DNA of 64,000 nt, from assembly GCA_024640345.1 (NCBI GenBank), contig JAHEFD010000006.1, forward strand, positions 30,381 to 94,380, given 5' to 3'. Positions 34,262 to 42,368 of the stretch are shown piece after piece (positions within the stretch are counted from its first letter, which is position 1; each line of letters starts with the position of its first letter). The notes beneath the pieces are model-generated. The model saw only the letters and a list, made by a program, of their open reading frames with translations. It was not told the origin of the DNA and did not search any database. A program made the translations under genes and the position numbers. Source of the DNA: Woeseiaceae bacterium. GTDB lineage: Bacteria > Pseudomonadota > Gammaproteobacteria > Steroidobacterales > Woeseiaceae.

Positions 34262-35953
34262 GTGTCCGCTTCAGACAAACCACCTGCCCGCTCCCGGGAA
34301 GCAGCCCCGACTCCCTCTATAAAAAAACGGGCAGGCAGGACACGGCTCCGCCAACCGCCTGAACAGCTGTCGCTGGTATCGGCGGCATCCCCAAGCCCGC
34401 CTCCATTACCTCTCCCTGTTCGCCCGCTTCGACAATTATGGCTTTGCGTCTATTTACCGGCATTGGCGCTGGAAGCGGTGCTTGTTTCTGCAGAAGCGGC
34501 CGCTGTATTTGAAGAGCAGCAAGGTATTCGCAGGATCCTTAAGGCGAATGCAAAAGCTCGTGAAGCGGGTATCAGCCCGGGCCTGGCGGTAAATGCAGCG
34601 TTGGCATTGGTGCCGTCATTGAAACTTGAGGAGCGAAATCCGATCCGGGAAGCGCAGGTTTTAAAAAACCTGGCTGAATGGTCAGAGAAATTTACGGCTT
34701 TTACTTCTATCGATGGGCCTTCACTACTGTTGCTGGAGATTGAGGGGAGCCGAAAACTTTTCGGCGGCATAAAGCCATTGCGCGAACGCATCGTCAGGGG
34801 ACTTCAAAGCCAGGGTTTTCATGTCGAGGTGGCTATTGCACCAACGCCACTGGCAGCTACCTGGCTGGCACGGTCCGGGCAGAAGGTTTGCATTCGAGAT
34901 CCACGCAACCTGGTCGGGAAACTCGGTCCCTTGCCCATTCACTGTCTTCACTGGCCGGATAATGTTTGCAAGTTACTTAGAGGGATGGGTGTGACTTCAA
35001 TAGGTGAGGTCCTGCGTTTACCACGACAGGGTTTTGCCAAGCGTTTTAGTGCCACTCGTTTACTGGAACTCGATCGAGCGCTTGGCCGTATGCCGGATCC
35101 GCGCGTCAGTTATCGTGCGCCCGAACGTTTTGTTGCGGATTTCGATCTGAATGAAGAAGAGAGCGATAGCGCTTTGCTCCTGAATATTTGTCAGGAGTTG
35201 CTGATGAGGCTTGAGCGTTTTCTTTTAAGTCGACAAATGGCGGTGCAGCAGATCGAGTTTGTTTTTTTTCACCTGCAGGTACCAGCAACACACCTGCCCC
35301 TGGGCTGTGTGCGGGCTGATAGAGCCGTTCAACACTGGTTTGACCTGCTCGAAATAAAGTTCGACCGATTGGCGCTTGCCGCACCGGTAATTGCTATTCA
35401 GTTACGCAGCGGGGAAGGGCAGCGATTCACTGCAGAAACTGATGCCCTGCCATTCAACAAGCCAGAAAGACAGCAACGTAATGTTTCGATTGCACATCTT
35501 GCCGAGCGATTATCCGCCCGAATCGGTGAAGAAGCCGTACATGGCGTTATGACGGTTGCCGAGTACCGGCCACAACATGCCTGGCAGCGGCGAAATGTAT
35601 TTGATGGAGTACCGCATTGCGCGAATGTGCAGGGCTGCGAGCTTTATTCCGACACGCCCGGCCTGCTGGCAGGTGTCCGGCGTACTAACAGCCTGGTTTT
35701 GCAAAGGCCTTTGTGGATGTTGCAAAAGCCGGAGCAACTTGTGACAGAGCAGGAGATGCCTTGTTACCAGGGAAGACTGGAATTGGTTGAAGGGCCTGAG
35801 CGTCTCGAGACAGGTTGGTGGGATGATGATGGCATTGCCCGGGATTATTTCATTGCCCGTAATCCCCGTGGCGTCTATCTCTGGGTTTTCCGCGATCGTT
35901 GCCAGGTCGGAGGCCGCCGTAATTCCTGGTACCTGCACGGGATGTTCGGGTGA
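34262..35953 (+). CDS. imuB: Y-family polymerase-like protein ImuB
   Basis: ImuB is a catalytically inactive Y-family homolog that tethers DnaE2 and ImuA to the sliding clamp. The Y-family core begins at LWLCVYLPALALEAVLV (about residue 60); the first metal Asp is missing, and SIDGPSLLL has Gly where DinB has the catalytic Glu, consistent with loss of polymerase activity. A Pro-rich N-terminal extension of about 58 residues contains QLSLV (residues 35-39), close to the clamp-binding consensus QLSLF. The start is GTG at 34262; no other standard start precedes the core. It overlaps dnaE2 by 4 bp. Confidence 0.92.
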   Translation: MSASDKPPARSREAAPTPSIKKRAGRTRLRQPPEQLSLVSAASPSPPPLPLPVRPLRQLWLCVYLPALALEAVLVSAEAAAVFEEQQGIRRILKANAKAREAGISPGLAVNAALALVPSLKLEERNPIREAQVLKNLAEWSEKFTAFTSIDGPSLLLLEIEGSRKLFGGIKPLRERIVRGLQSQGFHVEVAIAPTPLAATWLARSGQKVCIRDPRNLVGKLGPLPIHCLHWPDNVCKLLRGMGVTSIGEVLRLPRQGFAKRFSATRLLELDRALGRMPDPRVSYRAPERFVADFDLNEEESDSALLLNICQELLMRLERFLLSRQMAVQQIEFVFFHLQVPATHLPLGCVRADRAVQHWFDLLEIKFDRLALAAPVIAIQLRSGEGQRFTAETDALPFNKPERQQRNVSIAHLAERLSARIGEEAVHGVMTVAEYRPQHAWQRRNVFDGVPHCANVQGCELYSDTPGLLAGVRRTNSLVLQRPLWMLQKPEQLVTEQEMPCYQGRLELVEGPERLETGWWDDDGIARDYFIARNPRGVYLWVFRDRCQVGGRRNSWYLHGMFG

Positions 35954-38900
35954 CCGCTTATGCCGAGTTGCATGCTCTCAGTAATTTTACTTTCCTGCGG
36001 GGCGCCTCTCATCCCGAAGAACTCGTTGAGACAGCAGCCAGCCTTGGTTACGAGGCGCTGGCCATTACCGATGAGTGTTCTGTGTCAGGTGTTGTTCGTG
36101 CACACATGGCCGCGAAGGAAGGTGGGCTCGGGAATTTAAAGCTAATCGTCGGTTCGGAGTTTTGCCTTGAAACTTCGCTGAAACTGGTCGTACTCGCAAA
36201 AAGCCACGAAGGGTATGCGGCGCTATGCAGGCTGATCACCCAGGGACGGCGTGCTGCAAAGAAAGGCAGTTATAAACTTACAGCCGATGATTTTCGTGAT
36301 GGACTGCATGATTGTCTTGTTTTATGGGTTCCCGGCAACCAGTTATTTTTAGGGGCAGAAGACGCGTGGATTACGGAAGTCTTTAGCGGCCGTTTGTGGA
36401 TTGCAGTAGAGCTGCTGACAGATGGGCTGGAGCGACTACGCCTGGAGCGTCTGCAACATTTAAGCAGGGCGCTGAATCTCCCGCTCGTTGCCTGTGGTGA
36501 CGTGCACATGCACAGTCGTGAGCGTCGGGCTCTGCAAGACACCCTGACGGCTATTCGCGAAGGTGTAACCCTTGACCGGGCCGGCTTTGCGCTCTACCCC
36601 AATGGTGAGCGGTATCTAAGGTCGCGAAAGAGTATAAGCAAAATCTATCCCCGGGAACTGTTGCAGGAAACAGTTCGCATCGCAGATTCCATCCGGTTTT
36701 CTCTCGACGAATTACGTTACGAATACCCCGATGAACTGGTACCAGCCGGTGAGACGCCGACGAGCTGGTTACGGCAGCTGACCGAGGAGGGTATGCAAAA
36801 GCGCTGGCCGGCCGGCACACCCGGCAAAGTGATGGCACTGGTCGAGCATGAACTCGAGCTGATTCGTGATCTGAGGTACGAGGCTTTTTTTCTGACGGTT
36901 TACGACATTGTTTCGTTTGCCCGGCGCCAACACATTCTTTGTCAGGGGCGCGGTTCAGCGGCAAATTCTGCGGTCTGTTTTTGTCTCGGTATCACCGAAG
37001 TGGATCCTGAGCGTATGGCAACGCTGGTGGAGCGCTTCATTTCAAAGGAGCGGAATGAGCCGCCGGATATTGACGTTGATTTCGAACATGAACGTCGCGA
37101 AGAGGTCATTCAGTACATCTATCAGAAATACGGCAGAGAAAGGGCTGCGCTCGCCGCGACGGTCATTACCTATCGTCCGCGAAGTGCATTAAGGGATATC
37201 GGTAAGGCGCTGGGTTTGAGCGGACTGCAGGTCGACAGGCTGGCCAGGTCGATGCAGTGGTGGGACGGCCAGGAAGTGGATGATAGTCGTGTCCTCGAAG
37301 CAGGGCTGGATCCGGCGAGCCCGTTGATCAGGCGCCTGTTGTACCTCGTACGACAGGTGATGGGTTTTCCCCGGCATCTTTCGCAGCATGTTGGTGGTTT
37401 TGTGATTTCGAACGGACCTCTGTCTGAATTGGTGCCGGTGGAGAATGCCACCATGGCCGATCGTACGGTCATTCAGTGGGAGAAGAATGATCTGGAGGAC
37501 CTCGGTTTGCTCAAGGTGGATGTACTGGGGCTTGGCATGCTAACGGCTATTCGAAGAAGTTTTGACCTGATCAGGGACTTTGATGGAAGGGAATACACGC
37601 TTGCCAGTGTGCCGGCCGAGGATCCGCTTGTTTACGACATGATTTGTGAAGGAGACACGATGGGGGTTTTCCAGATCGAGTCACGTGCACAGATGGCTAT
37701 GCTGCCGCGATTGAAACCACGCTGTTATTACGACCTGGTTATCGAAGTTGCGATCATTCGACCGGGGCCGATTCAGGGCGACATGGTGCATCCCTATCTT
37801 CGACGCCGGAGCGGTGAAGAACCCGTTGAATATCCAAGCGACGAAGTCAGGGAGGTTCTGCAGCGCACGTTGGGTGTGCCTATTTTCCAGGAGCAGGTGA
37901 TGCAGCTGGCTGTCGTTGCAGCGGGTTTCACGCCGGGTGAGGCCGATCGCTTAAGGAGAGCCATGGCGGCATGGAAACGGCGTGGCGGGCTTGGCCCATT
38001 TGAGGAAAAACTCATTCGGGGAATGCAGGAGCGAGGCTATAAGGAAGATTTCGCCCGACAGATATTTCAGCAAATTTTGGGATTTGGCGAGTATGGTTTT
38101 CCCGAGTCTCATTCGGCCAGTTTTGCGTTGCTGGTTTACGTATCGTGCTGGCTTAAATGCCATGAGCCGGCGGCATTTACCTGCGCATTGCTCAATAGCC
38201 AGCCAATGGGATTTTATTCAGCTTCGCAATTGACGCAGGATGCCCGTCGTCACGGTGTTTCCGTACGGCCTGTTGACGTGAACGAAAGTGGTTGGGATTC
38301 GAGTCTCGAGCGCACGCAAAACGGTAAGCCGGCATTGAGACTCGGCTTGCGGCAAGTTAAAGGTTTGCCTGCGGCAGCCGGAGAGGCTGTCATTTCAAAA
38401 AGAGAAAGCCCGTACACCAGCATTCAGCAATTACTCGAAAGAACCAACCTTGATCGCCGTGAGCTGAGCGCCCTGGCAGCGGCGGGTGCGCTTAAGTCCC
38501 TTGCAGGACATCGTCACAAGGTCCGATGGACGGTGGCAGGCGTAGAGGAGCCGACACCGTTGTTCGCGTCGCTGGACCGGTATGAGGCGGTTCCAATGCT
38601 GAGGCGGCCCACGGAGGGCCAGGACATCGTCGCTGATTATCAAAGCCTTGGTCTTACGCTTGGGCGTCATCCTGTGGCGCTCCTTCGTAAACAACTGGAT
38701 ACCTGGCGTTATGTTGCTGCCGCGGAACTTGGGGGTTTGACCTCAGGACGGCATATTTGCATTGCAGGGCTGGTTATTACCAAGCAACGGCCTGGCACTG
38801 CCAGCGGAGTGACATTTGTCACACTCGAGGATGAAACAGGCTGCAGTAATCTGATTATCTGGAAAAAGATTGCAGAAGAACAGCGTGATGTTTTGCTGAA

Positions 38901-39030
38901 TGCCCGCCTGATGGGCGTGCAGGGGGAATTACAAAGAGAAGGGAAAGTGATTCATGTGATTGCCAGGACACTGACCGATCACAGTGCTTTGTTGGGAGAA
39001 TTGTCAGTTAAATCCAGGGACTTCCGCTGA
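35950..39030 (+). CDS. dnaE2: Error-prone DNA polymerase DnaE2
   Basis: DnaE2 is a C-family polymerase that copies past lesions and causes SOS mutagenesis. The 1026-residue protein has the PHP domain (AELHALSNFTFLRGASHPEELVE), the polymerase core with the catalytic PPDIDVDFEHERR (about residue 375), GRGSAANSAVCF, and a C-terminal OB fold (ICIAGLVITKQRPGTASG, VTFVTLEDETG). It is slightly shorter than replicative DnaE, as expected. The GTG start overlaps the imuB stop. Confidence 0.95.
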   Translation: MTAYAELHALSNFTFLRGASHPEELVETAASLGYEALAITDECSVSGVVRAHMAAKEGGLGNLKLIVGSEFCLETSLKLVVLAKSHEGYAALCRLITQGRRAAKKGSYKLTADDFRDGLHDCLVLWVPGNQLFLGAEDAWITEVFSGRLWIAVELLTDGLERLRLERLQHLSRALNLPLVACGDVHMHSRERRALQDTLTAIREGVTLDRAGFALYPNGERYLRSRKSISKIYPRELLQETVRIADSIRFSLDELRYEYPDELVPAGETPTSWLRQLTEEGMQKRWPAGTPGKVMALVEHELELIRDLRYEAFFLTVYDIVSFARRQHILCQGRGSAANSAVCFCLGITEVDPERMATLVERFISKERNEPPDIDVDFEHERREEVIQYIYQKYGRERAALAATVITYRPRSALRDIGKALGLSGLQVDRLARSMQWWDGQEVDDSRVLEAGLDPASPLIRRLLYLVRQVMGFPRHLSQHVGGFVISNGPLSELVPVENATMADRTVIQWEKNDLEDLGLLKVDVLGLGMLTAIRRSFDLIRDFDGREYTLASVPAEDPLVYDMICEGDTMGVFQIESRAQMAMLPRLKPRCYYDLVIEVAIIRPGPIQGDMVHPYLRRRSGEEPVEYPSDEVREVLQRTLGVPIFQEQVMQLAVVAAGFTPGEADRLRRAMAAWKRRGGLGPFEEKLIRGMQERGYKEDFARQIFQQILGFGEYGFPESHSASFALLVYVSCWLKCHEPAAFTCALLNSQPMGFYSASQLTQDARRHGVSVRPVDVNESGWDSSLERTQNGKPALRLGLRQVKGLPAAAGEAVISKRESPYTSIQQLLERTNLDRRELSALAAAGALKSLAGHRHKVRWTVAGVEEPTPLFASLDRYEAVPMLRRPTEGQDIVADYQSLGLTLGRHPVALLRKQLDTWRYVAAAELGGLTSGRHICIAGLVITKQRPGTASGVTFVTLEDETGCSNLIIWKKIAEEQRDVLLNARLMGVQGELQREGKVIHVIARTLTDHSALLGELSVKSRDFR

Positions 39031-39090
39031 CCAGCGACAAGTCACAGAAGCGCGAAGTAATCACGCTTAAATCAATAGGGGCCCGGAAAA

Positions 39091-39399
39091 TCAGTCGAAA
39101 TCGATCGCGTAAGTATCTTCGAACGATTTTTCCTCTGCGAGCTCTTCCAGTCGGCGTCGAATCGCTTTTCGCCGCACGGCATCATCATGGTCGGTCTTTT
39201 CCAGTTCTGCCATCAATCGTTCAACATTGATCTCTGCGGTCGATTCATCATCGTCGCCGTCATCGTCATCAGAATCCGAGTCTGACAAAATGGCTGTGTC
39301 CCCAAAATCGTCGTCATCGTCGGTGACAGTTTCCTCGTCGTCGTCAAGTTCGATGTCGTCATCGTCTTCCGGCATCGATTTACCGATCTTGTTGCCCAT
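39091..39399 (-). CDS. PA3496-like acidic protein
   Basis: The 102-residue protein starts GNKIGKSMPEDDDD, continues with long Asp/Glu runs (about residues 10-60), and has a helical C-terminal half (RLMAELEKTDHDDAVRRKAIRRRLEELAEEK). This resembles the small PA3496 family described as putative envelope-integrity proteins; the match is by shape and C-terminus. The ATG at 39399 fits better than the upstream codon at 39414. The DNA for the acidic part is a near-repeat of GAT/GAC codons (39240-39370), so slippage could vary its length. It is convergent with dnaE2. Confidence 0.7.
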   Translation of the reverse strand: MGNKIGKSMPEDDDDIELDDDEETVTDDDDDFGDTAILSDSDSDDDDGDDDESTAEINVERLMAELEKTDHDDAVRRKAIRRRLEELAEEKSFEDTYAIDFD

Positions 39400-39560
39400 A
39401 ATCACAACCCTCACTTCTGGTGTTTACGAGTCCTTACTCAGCGCCATCATCCATAAATGTATTTCCTGTATACAGCGAAAAAAAACAACGTGCAAGGAGT
39501 TGATCGACACATTTTCGGCCGCGTGAAATGCAGCAGTAGCAACACATTCCGACCAGATGG

Positions 39561-40775
39561 TCAGCGAATGAGGTTGTTGATTTCAAAAATGGGCAGGAGG
39601 ATGGCGAGAACGATGAGCAGCACTATAAAAGCCATTACGATGACGAGTAGCGGTTGCATGATGCCAAGGAGTGTTGAAACCAGTCCATCAACCTCTCTTT
39701 CCTGGTTCGTGGCGGCCCGGGCCAACATTTCTTCAAGCTTGCCACTGGCTTCTCCACTCGAAATAAGGTGGGTGGTCATCGGAGGAAACAACTTGCTGCT
39801 GGCCAGGGAGCGACTGATCATCGCGCCTTCGCGAATACGAAGAGAGGCTTCTTCAACCGCCTCGCGCATGGGTATGTTAACAACGACCTGGGCGGCGATT
39901 CGCAGTGACTCAAGGATGGGTACACCGCTGCCGGCCAATATACTCAATGTCTGTGTAAATCGAGCCGTGTTAATGCCTCTGGTCAATTTGGCGACGATGG
40001 GAATACGCAGCAGCATTCGATGATACTTGCGCCGGGGACCCTCTTTTTTTAATAAATACCGCAGCCCGAAAATGACTAATCCAACAACAGCAATAATTGC
40101 GAACCAATAGCCGCGAATGAAGTCGCTGGACGCGATCATTGCCCGTGTAAGAACCGGAAGCTGCTGGTCGTAGTTTTCAAAGATGTACACGACTTTGGGA
40201 ACGACATAGGCAAGCATGAAGCTAATGATTGCAACTGCAGTCACAACCAGTGCTACCGGATATATCATTGCATTTCGAATCTGTTGCTGGAGGATCTGTC
40301 GCGATTCCGTGAAGTCGGCGAGGCGATTGAGGACAGCGTCCAGATGCCCGGACTGTTCGCCGGCGGCCACAGTTGCGCGGTAGAGATCCGGAAAAGCCTG
40401 CGGGAAGTCTGCCAGCCCGTCTGCCAGGGTGTGACCCTCCATTACCCGTGATCGCACCCCGAGCAATATGCTTTGTGCACGTGGGTTCTCATTTTGTTGG
40501 CTAACTGCGAGCAGAGCCTCTTCCAGTGGTAAGCCGGCTTCGGCAAGTGTGGCGAGCTGGCGGGTCACCAGTGCGAGTTCTGCGGCGGATAATCCGCGGC
40601 GCAGCGTCAAACCTGTCTGCCGTTTTGATTCCTTGCCGGCGACTTCGGTGACTTTTACCGGAAGGAGGTGGCGCTCGCGAAGCATCTGTCGCACATGCTT
40701 CGGCGTATCGCCCTCCAGGAGACCTTTCGATTCCTTGCCGCTCTTGTCGAGCGCGACGAATTCAAAGGCGCCCAT
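39561..40775 (-). CDS. gspF: Type II secretion system inner-membrane protein GspF
   Basis: GspF is the polytopic platform protein of type II secretion. The protein of 404 residues (from ATG 40775) starts GAFEFVALDKSGKESKGLLEGDT, and has two T2SSF domains, LALVTRQLATLAEAGLPLEEAL and FTQTLSILAGSGVPILESL, each followed by hydrophobic helices, and the C-terminal PLLVIVMAFIVLLIVLAILLPIFEINNLI. A GTG three codons upstream is an alternative start. It is the last gene of gspC-D-E-F. The pseudopilin genes gspG-K and gspL-M, normally next, are absent from this window. Confidence 0.93.
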   Translation of the reverse strand: MGAFEFVALDKSGKESKGLLEGDTPKHVRQMLRERHLLPVKVTEVAGKESKRQTGLTLRRGLSAAELALVTRQLATLAEAGLPLEEALLAVSQQNENPRAQSILLGVRSRVMEGHTLADGLADFPQAFPDLYRATVAAGEQSGHLDAVLNRLADFTESRQILQQQIRNAMIYPVALVVTAVAIISFMLAYVVPKVVYIFENYDQQLPVLTRAMIASSDFIRGYWFAIIAVVGLVIFGLRYLLKKEGPRRKYHRMLLRIPIVAKLTRGINTARFTQTLSILAGSGVPILESLRIAAQVVVNIPMREAVEEASLRIREGAMISRSLASSKLFPPMTTHLISSGEASGKLEEMLARAATNQEREVDGLVSTLLGIMQPLLVIVMAFIVLLIVLAILLPIFEINNLIR

Positions 40776-40808
40776 TGGGATCACTCATTAGAGTCGCGTT
40801 CGCCAACG

Positions 40809-42344
40809 TTAATCTGCCCGGGTGACGCGCAGGACTTCTTCTAATGTGGTATCCCCGGCAAGGACGCGTCGTCGCCCATCATCCCTGATGCTCGGTGTCA
40901 GCGTGCGCGCGTACTTTTCGAAATTCTGCTCGCTCGCACCGTCGTGGATCATGGTACGCATCGTGTCGTCGACAGCGATGAGTTCGTAGATTCCGGTTCG
41001 GCCATGGTAACCGCTCGGGTCATCGTTCAGTGGTCGATAAAGTGTCGGCGGGTCGTCGGGATCGACACGCAGGGTTCGACATTCGTACTCGCGCGCCACG
41101 TACGGGACTTTTGTGTCTTTGTCCAAAACCCGGACCAGGCGTTGGGCGAGAACGCCGATCAGGCTGGAGGACAGCAGAAACGGTTCGACGCCCATATCGC
41201 GCAAGCGCGTGATCGCACCCGACGCCGTGTTCGTATGCAGCGTCGACAGCACCAGATGGCCGGTGAGACTTGCCTGAATGGCGATCTCGGCGGTTTCGAG
41301 ATCCCGGATCTCACCAACCATTACTACATCCGGATCCTGCCGAAGGATTGCACGCAGTCCGCGTGCAAATGTCATTTCAACCTTGGTGTTGACCTGCGAT
41401 TGTCCTATGCCGTCGATGAAATACTCAATCGGATCTTCGACGGTCATGATGTTACGACTGTTGTCGTTGATCTTTTCCAACGACGCATAAAGTGTGGTGG
41501 TTTTGCCTGAGCCAGTCGGTCCGGTTACCAGGATGATGCCGTGTGGTTTGTGAATAAGGTCACCCATCAGCGCCTGGGAATCTTCATCCATTCCGAGTGA
41601 CGAAAGATTCAGGCGTCCGGCGTTTTTGTCCAGCAGTCGCAGTACAACACGCTCTCCGTGTCCGGAGGGCATTGTTGATACACGTACGTCGACAGGTCTT
41701 CCTGCGATTTTCAGGGAAATACGGCCATCCTGGGGCAGGCGTTTTTCCGCGATGTCCAGTTTTGACATGACCTTGATGCGGGAAACAACCAGCGGCGCAA
41801 GCGCTCGGCGTGTTTGCAGTACTTCTTGCAGAACACCGTCAATTCGGAACCTTACTCCCAGGCGGTTCTCGTATGGCTCGATATGAACGTCGGACGCATT
41901 TTCTTTCACAGCCTCGGTCAATACCGCATTGATGAACTTGATGATCGGTGCATCATCGTCGCTTTCCAGCAAGTCTGATGGTTCCGGCAGTTCTTGCGCG
42001 ACCTGCAAAAGATCTGTTTGTTCGTCGAGGTCGCCGACCATTTGCATGGCCATGTGACTGCCTTGTTCATAGGTCTGCTGCAGTATTGCGTTAAACGCGT
42101 CGGCACTGACCCGGGTCAACTTCGTCGGTGCACGAGCGAAGCGCCGCGCCTCGGCAAGACTGAGCGGCGATGCGCCGGTGCGATAAACCGCATGGGCGAC
42201 GCCATTTTCGAATTCCCGGATTAGTACGCCGTGCCGCTTGGCGAAAGAGAAGGGCAACGCTCTATTGGCGATTTCCGGCATCGCCGGGTAATCAACCGTA
42301 ACGTCTGGCTCCAGTTCAAGTACGAGATCGCTATTACTTTCCAT
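40809..42344 (-). CDS. gspE: Type II secretion system ATPase GspE
   Basis: GspE is the cytoplasmic hexameric ATPase that drives pseudopilus growth. The 511-residue protein has an N1E-like start, the N2E domain, Walker A GPTGSGKTTT (about residue 278), the Asp box (IMTVEDPIEYF), Walker B MVGEIRDLETAEIA and the His box. The segment between LAQRLVRVL and GYHGRTGIYEL, which in most GspE proteins carries two CxxC pairs for zinc, here has one Cys only (YECRTL), so the zinc site is lost. gspD precedes it by 24 bp. Confidence 0.94.
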   Translation of the reverse strand: MESNSDLVLELEPDVTVDYPAMPEIANRALPFSFAKRHGVLIREFENGVAHAVYRTGASPLSLAEARRFARAPTKLTRVSADAFNAILQQTYEQGSHMAMQMVGDLDEQTDLLQVAQELPEPSDLLESDDDAPIIKFINAVLTEAVKENASDVHIEPYENRLGVRFRIDGVLQEVLQTRRALAPLVVSRIKVMSKLDIAEKRLPQDGRISLKIAGRPVDVRVSTMPSGHGERVVLRLLDKNAGRLNLSSLGMDEDSQALMGDLIHKPHGIILVTGPTGSGKTTTLYASLEKINDNSRNIMTVEDPIEYFIDGIGQSQVNTKVEMTFARGLRAILRQDPDVVMVGEIRDLETAEIAIQASLTGHLVLSTLHTNTASGAITRLRDMGVEPFLLSSSLIGVLAQRLVRVLDKDTKVPYVAREYECRTLRVDPDDPPTLYRPLNDDPSGYHGRTGIYELIAVDDTMRTMIHDGASEQNFEKYARTLTPSIRDDGRRRVLAGDTTLEEVLRVTRAD

Positions 42345-42368
42345 TAGTAAATGCCGGTTACAGGTCGA

